In this document: positions 1 to 11,004 of the stretch, one piece after another
Layout: each line of letters opens with the position of its first letter
Position numbering within the stretch: position 1 is the first letter of the stretch
Assembly: GCF_900110225.1 (NCBI RefSeq)
Contig: NZ_FOCW01000004.1
Span: 62,001 to 126,000, forward strand
Source of the DNA: Allobrachymonas denitrificans DSM 15123
GTDB lineage: Bacteria; Pseudomonadota; Gammaproteobacteria; Burkholderiales; Burkholderiaceae_C
DNA length: 64,000 nt
Direction: 5' to 3'
Program-made: the position numbers and the translations under genes
The notes under the pieces: model-generated
Seen by the model: only the letters and a program-made list of their open reading frames with translations
The model's database searches: none
What the model was told of the DNA's origin: nothing

Positions 1-424
1 GAAAAGAATAGAAACACCGGAAGGGTATTTTCCGGTCCCCCCAGTAGTCGGCAGCATCGCGGAAGATGTCGAGCAGCTGCTCGCGCGATTCCTTGTCGAA
101 CTTGGCATTGGTGGGGATCTGCTCCAGCACTACGATGAAGCCCGGCTGCGGGCCCGACTTGTGCAGCGGGTCGGTGATGCAGTCGTACAGGGCGTCGAAG
201 TTCTTGCCGAAATGCGCCGGCAGGGTGAACTGCTGGGCGATCATGTCGAGCACGTCCTGCTTGGTCTGGGCGCCGCCCAGGTTGGCATACAGGAAGTGGT
301 GGCCCAGCTGGGTGGCTGCGGCCTGCAGGTCAGGCACGTGGAATGCGCGGATGGACTGCACGATGTTCGTGCGTACATTGCGCAATGGCGTGGTTTCTGG
401 AGAGAGTTTGGTGTCGATGCTCAC
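1..424 (-). CDS. Barstar-family ribonuclease inhibitor, 3' end cut by window
   Basis: Translation of the minus strand from a GTG at 422-424 gives about 141 residues with no stop before the window edge. The segment FGKNFDALYDCITD matches the barstar signature (aromatic-Gly-x-Asn-x-Asp-Ala-x-x-Asp), which carries the acidic helix that plugs the active site of barnase-like RNases. It lies 47 bp downstream of a secreted barnase/RNase Sa-type nuclease on the same strand, the usual toxin-inhibitor order, so it probably protects the cytoplasm from that enzyme. The GTG start is preferred because an upstream ATG in another frame stops after 12 codons. The ribosome site is weak (AGAAAG). The C-terminus is not in the window. 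Confidence 0.9.
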   Translation of the reverse strand, partial: MSIDTKLSPETTPLRNVRTNIVQSIRAFHVPDLQAAATQLGHHFLYANLGGAQTKQDVLDMIAQQFTLPAHFGKNFDALYDCITDPLHKSGPQPGFIVVLEQIPTNAKFDKESREQLLDIFRDAADYWGDRKIPFRCFYSF

Positions 425-471
425 GGTGACTTTCTGCGTCCGTTGCGAGGCGGGCGCATCCTTGGTTGTTC

Positions 472-1011
472 TTAGTTCACTATCTGCCTGAAGCTGTTGT
501 AGTGATCCTGGGTGTAGTAACACACGTCCGGTGTGCGCGGGGCCCCTCCACAAACGATGCGCTTGGCGCCGCGATTGCGGGCGTGAGCAGGGGCCACGGT
601 GTATTCACGGTAATAGCCGCGCGGATGCTTGGGCAGCAGGCGTTCGCGATTGCCGAAAACGTCACCATCCTTGTCGAACGGGAACGGACCGCCGTCCAGA
701 ATCATCCGGTAGACGATCTGGCCCTGGCGCGGCATGTCGGAGACGCGGATCGAGGCCATGCCCGGCTCTGCAGCCCTGTCTGCCGGTGCGCGCGCACTCT
801 CGGGCGAGCGCTGCACATAGGCTTGCGCAGGCGCCTCGACCACGGCGCCGGAGGAGGCGCGGGGCGTGCAGGCGCTTGTGAGCGAAGCCAGTGCCAGCAG
901 GGCGGCACAGGAAGCCAGGGCGGCTCGCCAGCTGCGAACCGGGGTCTGTGCTCTGGTGCCGGAGGCAGCAGCCGCGAGGGTAGGTGCGGCAGCGAACAAG
1001 GCAGCAGTCAT
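472..1011 (-). CDS. Secreted guanyl-specific ribonuclease (barnase/RNase Sa/N1 family)
   Basis: A 179-residue protein whose last ~90 residues form a microbial RNase domain. The three catalytic residues expected for RNase Sa/barnase can be placed: Glu in YYREYTV, Arg in RNRGAKRIV and His in DHYNSF near the C-terminus. It cleaves single-stranded RNA, normally outside the cytoplasm. A basic stretch (VRSWR) and a hydrophobic helix ending in SLTSAC suggest a secretion signal, possibly a lipobox although position -3 is Thr. The N-terminal region before that helix is unusually long and Ala-rich, so the start is uncertain: I chose ATG 1009-1011; the reading frame extends to a TTG at 1113. The next gene encodes the barstar-type inhibitor. 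Confidence 0.82.
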   Translation of the reverse strand: MTAALFAAAPTLAAAASGTRAQTPVRSWRAALASCAALLALASLTSACTPRASSGAVVEAPAQAYVQRSPESARAPADRAAEPGMASIRVSDMPRQGQIVYRMILDGGPFPFDKDGDVFGNRERLLPKHPRGYYREYTVAPAHARNRGAKRIVCGGAPRTPDVCYYTQDHYNSFRQIVN

Positions 1012-1046
1012 CAGGTTCCAGTCAGCATGAATATCCAGTTGCACGG

Positions 1047-1070
1047 GTTGTGAACCACAGGATTCACAAC
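1047..1070. promoter_or_regulatory. Perfect dyad upstream of the ribonuclease gene
   Basis: GTTGTGAA and TTCACAAC form a perfect 8-bp inverted repeat separated by 8 bp, 36 bp upstream of the chosen ribonuclease start. The spacing and position fit an operator for a dimeric regulator. Which protein binds is unknown. Confidence 0.5.
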
Positions 1071-1110
1071 GTTTCCGATGGGCAAGTGTGCCGCAAAGCC
1101 TTGGGGAAAT

Positions 1111-1129
1111 CAATAGCCGGCGGCTATTG
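1111..1129. promoter_or_regulatory. Perfect 19-bp palindrome
   Basis: CAATAGCC and GGCTATTG flank a 3-bp centre. It lies about 100 bp upstream of the ribonuclease start. It could be a second operator or a small hairpin; there is no T-run for a terminator. Confidence 0.35.
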
Positions 1130-1392
1130 TGCAGGGCGCAACACGGGGTTGCACCTGCGGGCTTGCCGGATGGCGGGGGAATGTGCTATTGGAGCGGAAA
1201 GCCCCGTGGGACAAGGGCTGCAGTCCGTCTTGCGGTGCAGCATGGGTGCTCGCACCTGGGCGTGTGCGCGTTCAGGAAGACGCGGAGTAGGGGTCAGGGA
1301 AGACGCTTGTTGTTGCGATGCAGCATTGCGGGCTGACCGGGGGAGCGAAAGGTGCTTCGGACCAGATGCCTGCTTGACGCAACGATGGGGCA

Positions 1393-1409
1393 GCGGATTG
1401 AAAATCCGC
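1393..1409. repeat. Inverted repeat GCGGATT-GAA-AATCCGC
   Basis: Perfect 7-bp arms with a 3-bp centre, about 75 bp downstream of the maeB stop on the minus strand. It may help end the maeB transcript, though no T-run follows on either side. Confidence 0.35.
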
Positions 1410-1481
1410 ATGTCCCGGACCGGATCTTGTGCCGGATGGGCAGGCTACGGATCGACCCGCAGCCTGCCTTGTGCCTGACAC

Positions 1482-3803
<2,322 letters not shown>

Positions 3804-3877
3804 GGGTGGCTCCGGAAACAACAAAGGCACAGCACGCGGATGGCGTGCCGGCCGGAAAATGGGGCTGTTACATGCCG

Positions 3878-3883
3878 ATTGTA
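3878..3883 (-). promoter_or_regulatory. Possible -10 element for maeB
   Basis: TACAAT on the minus strand, about 75 nt upstream of the maeB start codon. No good -35 hexamer is seen at the right spacing, so this is tentative. Confidence 0.25.
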
Positions 3884-3967
3884 GGTCGAGTCACGGGGTG
3901 TTGCGCCCGTGGAGAGCCCGATTGCCGTGTGAACGTTTTGCAATTGTCATGCGGGCCGATGCATACC

Positions 3968-3985
3968 GTTGACGTATACGTCAAC
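3968..3985. promoter_or_regulatory. 18-bp perfect palindrome upstream of maeB
   Basis: GTTGACGTATACGTCAAC is a perfect palindrome overlapping the stop codon of the LysP-type permease gene, about 165 bp upstream of maeB. Fifteen of 18 bases match the palindrome before yjcH-actP at 47678-47695. It is probably the site of a dimeric regulator; see findings. Confidence 0.6.
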
Positions 3986-5465
3986 TGGCGCGAGGGTCCG
4001 GATGCAGATCCATCTCCTCCAGCGGCACCATGCGCGTGCGGTAGCGTAGCTTGTGGTACAGGAAGAAGGCCAGAAACACGGGGATGCCCATGTAGGTGAC
4101 GGACAGCCGCTGCCAGTTCAGGTCGCCGTGCAGCAGCAGCTGCGTGTCCTGCCCCACGATGACCAGCAGGCACATGGCCAGCGCCATCAGCGGGCCGAAG
4201 GGGAACCAGCGGGCGCGGTAGCGCAGGGCGTTCAGGTCGCGCCCCTGCGCCATGTAGGCGCGGCGGAAGCGGTAGTGGCTGATGGCGATGCCCACCCAGG
4301 CGATGAAGCCGGTCAGGCCCGAGGCCGCTAGTACATAGGCGTAGGCGTTGTCGCTGCCCTGCTGCAGCAGGAATACCAGCAGCACCACGACGCTGGTGGC
4401 CAGCACCGCAGGCAGCGGCACGCCCAGACGCGAGGCGCGGCCGAACACCGGCCAGGCCATGCCGCTGCGTCCCATGGCAAACAGCATGCGGGTGGAGGCG
4501 TACATGCCGGAGTTGCCGGCTGAGAGGATGGAAGTAAGGATCACCGCGTTCATCACGGCAGCGGCAAAGGCCAGGCCGGCGCGCTCGAACACCAGCGTGA
4601 AGGGCGACTTGGCGATCTCGTTCACATCGCCGCCCAGCAGTTCGGGGCTGGTGTAGGGGATCAGCAGGCCGATCACGGCAATCGCCAGGATGTAGAAGAT
4701 CAGGATGCGCCAGAACACCTGCTTGATGGCCTGCGGGATGGCTTTTTCGGGTTCTTCCGATTCGCCGGCGGTAACGCCGATCAGCTCGGTGCCCTGGAAG
4801 GAGAAACCGGCAATCAGGAACACGCCCAAGGTGGTGAGGAATTGTCCGCCCAGACCCTGGCCGAGGAAGGGTGCATCGCCCAGCGTGAAGTTGGAGAAGC
4901 CGACATAGGCGCCGCCCAGGATGCCGAAGATGGTGAGCACACCCACGGCGAGGAACACGATCACGGTGACGACCTTGACCAGTGCCATCCAGTATTCGGT
5001 TTCACCGTACACCCGCACCGGCAGCAGGTTGAGCAGGACGATGATGGCCAGGATGGCGCCGCTCCAGGCCCAGGGCGGCATGAAGCGCAGCGGCTCCCAG
5101 TACGAGATGACCAGCGCCGCAATGGTGACGTCGGCAGCCACCGTGATGACCCAGTTGAACCAGTAGTTCCAGCCCAGCGCAAAGCCGAGTGATGGGTGCA
5201 CGAAGCGGGCAGCATAGGTGCTGAAGGAGCCCGTTACCGGCATGTAGGTGGCCAGTTCGCCGAGCGAGGTCATGAAGAAATAGACCATGAAACCGATGGC
5301 GGCGTAGGCGAGCAGGGCGCCGCCGGGGCCGGCATCGTGGATGGCGGAGCCGCTGGCCATGAACAGGCCGGTGCCGATGCAGCCGCCGATGGCGATCATG
5401 GAGAGGTGGCGCGTCTTGAGCTGGCGCTGCATGGCCGCGTCGGACGGGGAAGAGGGATGCGTCAT
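3981..5465 (-). CDS. lysP: Lysine-specific-type amino acid permease (APC/AAT family)
   Basis: A 494-residue inner-membrane permease with about 12 membrane helices. It aligns by eye along its length with E. coli LysP: MIAIGGCIGTGLF near the N-terminus, GFSFQGTELIGVTAGES in the middle, then SAGNSGMYASTRML and TGFIAWVGIAISHYRFRR. Proton-coupled lysine (or another basic/neutral amino acid) uptake is expected; substrate is inferred from similarity only. The start ATG 5463-5465 matches the LysP N-terminus, yet no ribosome site precedes it: a strong terminator-like hairpin and T-run end 2 nt upstream. A later ATG at 5430-5432 also lacks a ribosome site. The gene follows iorAB by 99 bp. Confidence 0.85.
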   Translation of the reverse strand: MTHPSSPSDAAMQRQLKTRHLSMIAIGGCIGTGLFMASGSAIHDAGPGGALLAYAAIGFMVYFFMTSLGELATYMPVTGSFSTYAARFVHPSLGFALGWNYWFNWVITVAADVTIAALVISYWEPLRFMPPWAWSGAILAIIVLLNLLPVRVYGETEYWMALVKVVTVIVFLAVGVLTIFGILGGAYVGFSNFTLGDAPFLGQGLGGQFLTTLGVFLIAGFSFQGTELIGVTAGESEEPEKAIPQAIKQVFWRILIFYILAIAVIGLLIPYTSPELLGGDVNEIAKSPFTLVFERAGLAFAAAVMNAVILTSILSAGNSGMYASTRMLFAMGRSGMAWPVFGRASRLGVPLPAVLATSVVVLLVFLLQQGSDNAYAYVLAASGLTGFIAWVGIAISHYRFRRAYMAQGRDLNALRYRARWFPFGPLMALAMCLLVIVGQDTQLLLHGDLNWQRLSVTYMGIPVFLAFFLYHKLRYRTRMVPLEEMDLHPDPRAS

Positions 5466-5467
5466 GG

Positions 5468-5499
5468 AAAAACCGCCCGGCGCCGGGGGCGCAGGGCGG
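5468..5499 (-). terminator. Strong intrinsic terminator directly before lysP
   Basis: Read on the minus strand: CCGCCC-t-GCGCC-CCC-GGCGC-c-GGGCGG followed by TTTTT, an 11-bp stem with one mismatch. It would end the iorAB transcript, but its T-run stops 2 nt before the lysP ATG, so any lysP transcript begun upstream must read through it. Confidence 0.75.
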
Positions 5500-5564
5500 G
5501 TGCAAAAAAGTCGCTATGGGGCTGGATTCTATGTGCAGCCAGCCTGCATGTGCCTGAAAATCGT

Positions 5565-8500
5565 TCAGGCCACGCGTACGGCGGGCAGTGGTGTAGGCTC
5601 GCCTGCAACAGCTGCCCGGCCGTTGCCGGACGCTGGTGCATCCAGCTGGGCACGCAGATCCTGCCAGCGCGTGCGCGCCGCGGCCAGGTTGCGTTCTTTC
5701 ACATGGCCGAAACCGCGGATGCTGTCCGGCACCTGGGCGATCTGCAGGATGAGGTTATGCGTTTCCGGCGAGAGGCGTTGCAGGCAGTGCTCGATCAGGG
5801 CGCGGTAGTCCCGGATCAGCGCACGCTCGGTGACGCGCTCCGGATGGCGCCCGAACACGTCCAGCGCACCGCCGCGCAGTCCCTTGAAGCGTGCCAGGAG
5901 CTTGAACAGCTGCATCATGCGTGGGCCGTACTCGCGCTTGAGCAGTTCGCCCTTGGTGTTGGTCTTGGCCGAGCTGGGCGGGGCAAGGTGGTAGTGGATG
6001 GTGTAGTCGCCCTCGAACATGTCGGCGATCTTCTTCTCGAAGTCGCCATTGCTGAACAGGCGGGCCACCTCGTACTCGTCCTTGTAGGCCATCAGCTTGA
6101 ACAGGTTGTGCGCCACGGCCAGCGCAATGCTGGTGCGCGGCTTGCCGTTGGGCAGTGCCGGCAGGGCGGCTTCGGCGGCGGCAACACGGTCGACGAAGTT
6201 GCTGTACTCGCTGGCGTAGGCGGCGTTCTGGTAGTCCGTGAGGAACGCCACGCGGCGCTTGACGACATCGGCCAGCGCTTCCGGTTTGCGGAAGGCAATG
6301 ATCTGGCTGGGGGCCAGCAGTTTCTGCACGGCAGCGTAATCGTGGGCAGCACGGCGGCCCCACAGGAAGGCCTGCTTGTTCTTGTCCACCTGCACGTTGT
6401 TCAGTTCCATGGCGCGCAGCAGTGCGGCTTCGGAAAGCGGAATCCAGCCCTTCTGCCAGGCGTAGCCGAGGATCATGGGGTTGACGAACAGGGTGTCGCC
6501 CAGCAGTTCGCGTGCCATGGCTTCGGCATCGAACAGGCCGAGATGTTCGGGGCCGACCACATCGGCCACGGCGTTGGCGCACTGCTGCGCCGGGTTCTGC
6601 CATCGCGTGTTCTTGACGAAGGCGGCCGTGGGGCTGGCGCTGCTGTTGAGCGCCACGTGGGTGCGGCCGTGGCGCATGCGCGCGGTGGTTTCCTGGTGTG
6701 CGGCCACCAGCGGGTCGCAGCCCAGGATGAGGTCGGCACCGGCCAAGCTGACGCGGGTGGTGCGGATGGCGTCCTGATCGGGGCCGATCAGCACATGGCT
6801 CCAGGTGGCGCCGCCCTTTTGCGCAAGGCCGGCGGCATCCTGCGTGACGATGCCCTTGCCTTCCAGGTGCGCAGCCACGCCCAGCAACTGGCCAATGGTG
6901 ATGACGCCGGTGCCGCCGACGCCAGCGACGACCGTGCCCCACACGTCCGCCGGCTGGTCGCCCTGGGCCTTGCGCAGCACCGGCAGCGCGGGTTCGGGCA
7001 GGTTGGCGAAGGCCGACAGATCACGTTCCGGCTGCTGTGCGCTGGCGGCGGGCGCTTTGCGCAGCTGGCCGCCCTCGACCGTGACAAAGCTCGGACAGAA
7101 GCCCTTCACGCAGGAATAGTCCTTGTTGCAGGTGCTCTGGTTGATCATGCGCTTGCGGCCGAATTCGGTTTCCAGCGGCTCCACGCTCAGGCAGTTGCTC
7201 TGCACGCCGCAGTCGCCGCAGCCCTCGCACACGGCCTCGTTGATCACCACGCGCTTGGCCGGATCCTCCAGCAGGCCGCGCTTGCGGCGGCGGCGCTTTT
7301 CGGTGGCGCAGGTCTGGTCGTAGATCATCACCGTGGTGCCAGGCGTTTCGCGCAGCTCGCGCTGCACCTCGTCCAGATCGTCGCGGTGGTAGACGCGCGC
7401 GCCGCCGGGCAGCGTCACGCCCTGGTATTTCTCGGGCTGGTCGCTCACCAGCACCAGCTTGCTTACGCCTTCGCTGACCACGCTGTTGGCGATCTGCAGC
7501 ACGGTGTGGCCTTCGGGGCGCTCGCCCACGCGCTGGCCGCCGGTCATGGCCACGGCGTCGTTGTAGAGGATCTTGTAGGTGATGTTGACGCCCGCGGCGA
7601 TGCTTTGGCGGATCGCCAGCAGGCCGCTGTGGAAGTAGGTGCCGTCCCCCAGGTTGGTGAACAGGTGCTTCTCGTTGGTGAACGGCGCCTGGCCCACCCA
7701 CGGCACGCCTTCGCCGCCCATCTGGGTGAAGCCGAAGTGCTCGCGGTCCATCCAGTTGACCATGTAGTGGCAGCCAATGCCGGCCATGCCGCGCGAGCCT
7801 TCGGGCAGGCGCGTGCTGGTGTTGTGCGGGCAGCCGGAGCAGAACCACGGCGTGCGGTCGCCGCCTTCCACATGGATGGTCTTGAGCGCGGCTTCCTGCG
7901 CATCGAGGATGGCGAGTTGCGCTTCCATGCGCGCCTGCACTTCGGCGGGCACGCCCATCTTGATCAGGCGGGCCGCCACGGCGCGGGCGATGATGGCCGG
8001 GTTCAGGTCGGCGGTGGCGCGCAGCAGGATGTGCTCGGACGGGTTGGGCATGCTCCACTCGCCGCCGCTCATGTCGCCTTCCATCTCGTCGAACTGGCCG
8101 AGCACGTTCGGGCGCACGTCATTGCGCCAGTTGTAGAGCTGTTCCTTGATCTGGTATTCGATCAGCTGGCGCTTTTCTTCCACCACCAGGATTTCGTCCA
8201 GGCCGGTGGCGAAGTCGCGCGTGATGTGCGCCTCCAGCGGCCACACCACGCCCACCTTGTGCACGCGCAGGCCGATGCGCTGGCAGGTGGTCTCATCCAG
8301 CCCCAGATCCTGCAGCGCCTGGCGCAGGTCGTTGTAGGCCTTGCCGCTGGAGATGATGCCGAGGCGGTCGTTCGGCCCCTCGATCACGTTGTGGTTGAGC
8401 TTGTTGGCGCGGATGTAGGCCAGCGCGGCATACCACTTGTAGTTGAACAGGCGCGCTTCCTGCTCCAGCGGCGGATCGGGCCAGCGGATGTGCACGCCGC

Positions 8501-9239
8501 CGGGCGGCATCTCGAAATCGGGAATCACCACCTTGACGCGCTCGGGATCGATCTCGACGCTGGCGCTGGATTCGACCACTTCCTGGATCGTTTTCATGCC
8601 GGTCCAGACGCCGGCGAAGCGGCTCATGGCGAAGGCGTGGATGCCCAGGTCGAGAATCTCCTGCACGCTGGAGGGGAAGAACACCGGAAAGCCGCAGGCC
8701 TTGAAGATGTGGTCGCTCTGGTGGGCGGCGGTGGAGCTCTTGCTGATGTGGTCGTCGCCGGCGATGGCGATCACGCCGCCCCAGGGCGTGGTGCCGGCCA
8801 TGTTGGCGTGCTTGAACACGTCCACGCTGCGGTCCACGCCGGGGCCCTTGCCGTACCAGATGCCGAACACGCCGTCGTATTTCTGTTCTTCCTGGGGTGC
8901 GTAGCCCAGCATCTGCGTGCCCCAGACGGCGGTGGCGCCGAGTTCCTCGTTCACGCCGGGCTGGAACACGATGTCGTGCCTGGCGAGGTGCTTGCTGGCG
9001 GCCTGCAGCATCTGGTCGTAGCCGCCGAGGGGAGAGCCGCGGTAGCCGCTGATGAAGCCGGCGGTGTGCTTGCCGGCGGCCTGATCCCGTTGCTGCTGCA
9101 GCATGGGCAGACGCACCAGCGCCTGCACGCCGCTCATGAAGGCGTGGCCCTTGTCGAGGGCGTACTTGTCGTCGAGGGAAACCGTATCGAGGGCGGTGCG
9201 CAGGCGTGCTGCGGCGCCCGGATCCAGGGGGGCGTTCAT
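5565..9239 (-). CDS. Fused indolepyruvate:ferredoxin oxidoreductase (IorA-IorB type)
   Basis: A 1224-residue single-chain 2-oxoacid:ferredoxin oxidoreductase, which decarboxylates indolepyruvate and related aryl or branched-chain 2-oxoacids to acyl-CoA with reduction of an electron carrier. It has an N-terminal pyrimidine-binding TPP half, then a CSGCPHNTST motif and a TPP-binding half (GGEGVPWVGQAPF and following residues), a cysteine-rich Fe-S region (VCEGCGDCGVQSNCLS with a following CNKDYSCVKGFCP), and a C-terminal IorB-like gamma domain. Fused enzymes of about 1150-1200 residues are typical of proteobacteria. ATG 9237-9239 is chosen because AAGGAG lies 10 nt upstream; the frame extends further without such support. 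No dedicated ferredoxin gene is adjacent. Confidence 0.92.
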   Translation of the reverse strand: MNAPLDPGAAARLRTALDTVSLDDKYALDKGHAFMSGVQALVRLPMLQQQRDQAAGKHTAGFISGYRGSPLGGYDQMLQAASKHLARHDIVFQPGVNEELGATAVWGTQMLGYAPQEEQKYDGVFGIWYGKGPGVDRSVDVFKHANMAGTTPWGGVIAIAGDDHISKSSTAAHQSDHIFKACGFPVFFPSSVQEILDLGIHAFAMSRFAGVWTGMKTIQEVVESSASVEIDPERVKVVIPDFEMPPGGVHIRWPDPPLEQEARLFNYKWYAALAYIRANKLNHNVIEGPNDRLGIISSGKAYNDLRQALQDLGLDETTCQRIGLRVHKVGVVWPLEAHITRDFATGLDEILVVEEKRQLIEYQIKEQLYNWRNDVRPNVLGQFDEMEGDMSGGEWSMPNPSEHILLRATADLNPAIIARAVAARLIKMGVPAEVQARMEAQLAILDAQEAALKTIHVEGGDRTPWFCSGCPHNTSTRLPEGSRGMAGIGCHYMVNWMDREHFGFTQMGGEGVPWVGQAPFTNEKHLFTNLGDGTYFHSGLLAIRQSIAAGVNITYKILYNDAVAMTGGQRVGERPEGHTVLQIANSVVSEGVSKLVLVSDQPEKYQGVTLPGGARVYHRDDLDEVQRELRETPGTTVMIYDQTCATEKRRRRKRGLLEDPAKRVVINEAVCEGCGDCGVQSNCLSVEPLETEFGRKRMINQSTCNKDYSCVKGFCPSFVTVEGGQLRKAPAASAQQPERDLSAFANLPEPALPVLRKAQGDQPADVWGTVVAGVGGTGVITIGQLLGVAAHLEGKGIVTQDAAGLAQKGGATWSHVLIGPDQDAIRTTRVSLAGADLILGCDPLVAAHQETTARMRHGRTHVALNSSASPTAAFVKNTRWQNPAQQCANAVADVVGPEHLGLFDAEAMARELLGDTLFVNPMILGYAWQKGWIPLSEAALLRAMELNNVQVDKNKQAFLWGRRAAHDYAAVQKLLAPSQIIAFRKPEALADVVKRRVAFLTDYQNAAYASEYSNFVDRVAAAEAALPALPNGKPRTSIALAVAHNLFKLMAYKDEYEVARLFSNGDFEKKIADMFEGDYTIHYHLAPPSSAKTNTKGELLKREYGPRMMQLFKLLARFKGLRGGALDVFGRHPERVTERALIRDYRALIEHCLQRLSPETHNLILQIAQVPDSIRGFGHVKERNLAAARTRWQDLRAQLDAPASGNGRAAVAGEPTPLPAVRVA

Positions 9240-9426
9240 ATCGCGTTGTCTCCTTGCAGGATCGGCCGGGTAGACCTTCCTGTGCTGTTGTGTCTTGGAT
9301 GGCAGGGGCGGTGCTGCTTGTGGCGGCACGCCTCAGCCCGGAGTGTAAGGCTGAAGAAAGACTCCGGACACGGGGAGAAACGCTAAAAGTGCATGGGCAA
9401 AAGGGGTATTGCCCCGATCGGTGCCG

Positions 9427-10569
9427 TTAGCGCGGCCACAGCACCCACAGGTTGAGCGGCTGCTTCATGCGGTGGGCCAGATCGGCGGCTTCCTGACTCC
9501 AGCCGGCAAAGTAGTCGGCACGCACGGCACCCTTGATGGCGGTGCCGGTGTCCTGCGCCACCACCATGCGGTTGAGGTTGGCCGCGGGGCCGGTGGTGGA
9601 CAGCCACAGCGGGGTGCCGTAGGGAATGCTCTCGCGGTCCACGGCGATGGAACGGCCCGGCGTGAGCGGCACGCCCTGGGCGCCGCGCGGGCCGGCGTTG
9701 GTGTCTGCGCCGGAGATGGCCTCCTCGCGGAAGAACACGTAGCGCGGGTTGCTCCACAGCATCTCGTTGACGCGGCCGGGGTTTTGCGCCGCCCACTGGC
9801 GGATGGCATCCCAGCTGCCGCCACGGCCGCCTTGCGACACCACCCAGGCCGAGGGGCTGCGGAAGGGCTGCTGGTTGGTGCCGGCAAAGGCCAGACGCAC
9901 GGCGCGCTCGCTGCCGTCGCGCTCGCGCACCTGCATGCGGCCGGAGCCCTGCACGTGCAGGATCATGGCGTCGATGGGATCGGCCATGTAGACGATCTCG
10001 CGGCCGCGCAGTTCGGACTGGGCGGCGGGGCTGGAGTCGATCTGCTGCCGTGTGAACCAGGGGCTGCGCGGGGCGCCGCTGGCGGGCACGGCGTAGAGCG
10101 GCACGCGGAAGCTGCTGCTGGGGCTGCGGCTGGCGCGCATTACCGGTTCGTAATAGCCGGTGAGCAGGCCCTGGGCGCTGCCCTGATGGCTCTCCACGCG
10201 GTAGGGCTGCAGGCGCTGCATCATCCAGGCGCGCTTGTCGGCGTCGCTGGCATTGGCCATGCGGCGCGCATCGCTGCAGACGCCGGCATACACCGGGCCG
10301 GGCTTGGCGCAGCTGCGCATCCAGGCGCTCCAGGCCTCGCCCACCGGGTCGCTGGCAAAACCGGGCACTGTGTTCCACGCCACCGGCACCCAGCGGCTCT
10401 TGGCCTGCGTGATGGGGCTGCCGCTCACACCGGGCACGGTGGGCGGCTTGGTGGCGCAGCCGGCCATGAACAAGGCCGTGGCGGCGCCGGCCGCGGCCAG
10501 CAGGCGCAGCGGTTGGCGCAGGGTGAATCGGGTGTCGGACAGGCGGGGGAGGGTGGCGGTGTTCGGCAT
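9427..10569 (-). CDS. mltA: Membrane-bound lytic murein transglycosylase A
   Basis: A 380-residue lipoprotein that cuts the MurNAc-GlcNAc bond of peptidoglycan with formation of 1,6-anhydro ends, from the inner face of the outer membrane. The signal peptide ends in LFMAGC, with Cys as the lipidated residue. The C-terminal 3D domain carries VAQDTGTAIKGAVRADYFAG, holding the catalytic Asp of the MltA family. Length matches the family (about 365-400). It is separated from the iorAB start by 187 bp and is probably transcribed on its own. Confidence 0.95.
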   Translation of the reverse strand: MPNTATLPRLSDTRFTLRQPLRLLAAAGAATALFMAGCATKPPTVPGVSGSPITQAKSRWVPVAWNTVPGFASDPVGEAWSAWMRSCAKPGPVYAGVCSDARRMANASDADKRAWMMQRLQPYRVESHQGSAQGLLTGYYEPVMRASRSPSSSFRVPLYAVPASGAPRSPWFTRQQIDSSPAAQSELRGREIVYMADPIDAMILHVQGSGRMQVRERDGSERAVRLAFAGTNQQPFRSPSAWVVSQGGRGGSWDAIRQWAAQNPGRVNEMLWSNPRYVFFREEAISGADTNAGPRGAQGVPLTPGRSIAVDRESIPYGTPLWLSTTGPAANLNRMVVAQDTGTAIKGAVRADYFAGWSQEAADLAHRMKQPLNLWVLWPR

Positions 10570-10713
10570 GGGCTCTACTGTAGCGAAGCTTGCCTGGTTT
10601 TTCGGCAGGGATGGCCCTTAACAGGATGTAACGCTGGGGGCGGAAACTGCAGGCCCAGAGGCTGGGACTGGGCCTGCAGGTCGGGCTGCGCACAGGAGGG
10701 CGGTGAGTCGGCA

Positions 10714-10947
10714 ATGGCGATACGGGAATACGGCTTGCCGGATAATCCGGACATGAGTACCAGCCTTCCTCCCAACGCGGATCCCTTGGATCCCATGCCG
10801 CAACCGCCGGTGCAGCCGGATCTGGATGCCTGCTGCGGCAACGGCTGTGATCCCTGCATTTTCGATACCTACGATCTGGAGATGGATGCTTACCGGCAGG
10901 CCATGCGTGCCTGGCGCGCGCGCCATCCGGAAGCGCCCGAGGCCTGA
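10714..10947 (+). CDS. Small oxidoreductase-like protein (PF09791 type)
   Basis: A 77-residue protein with a Pro/Asp-rich head followed by CCGNGCDPCIFDTYDLEMDAYR, the pattern of the oxidoreductase-like Pfam family: a CCGxGCxPC cluster then an amphipathic helix. The cysteines could bind a metal or cluster; no biochemical role is known to me. The start is uncertain: ATG 10714 has AGGAGGG 13 nt upstream, a long spacing, while an inner ATG at 10753 has none. It stands alone between divergent mltA and the flavodoxin-fold gene downstream. Confidence 0.7.
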   Translation: MAIREYGLPDNPDMSTSLPPNADPLDPMPQPPVQPDLDACCGNGCDPCIFDTYDLEMDAYRQAMRAWRARHPEAPEA

Positions 10948-11004
10948 TCAGGCCACGCCGCAAAACTACGGGCACGGATCGGGAGCTTGCGCTATGCTGC
11001 CCCC

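Larger units (their letters stand above)
1012..1481. other. 470-bp non-coding stretch upstream of the ribonuclease gene
   Basis: No credible gene is seen; the short frames here have shadow-like composition. It holds three dyads, annotated separately (1047-1070, 1111-1129, 1393-1409), and a possible weak hairpin just after the maeB stop (GCAGGCT and AGCCTGC around 1440-1467, no T-run). It must carry the promoter of the ribonuclease-barstar pair. Confidence 0.6.

Noticed and set aside
5466-5564. Lysine riboswitch before lysP
   Set aside because: The gap is 99 bp, far shorter than the ~170-nt L box, and none of its conserved internal loops are recognisable; only a terminator hairpin is clear.
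5196-9386. A 1396-codon plus-strand frame opposite lysP and the ior gene
   Set aside because: Low-complexity His/Ala/Gly composition and full overlap with a well-supported minus-strand enzyme; no ribosome site or family match.
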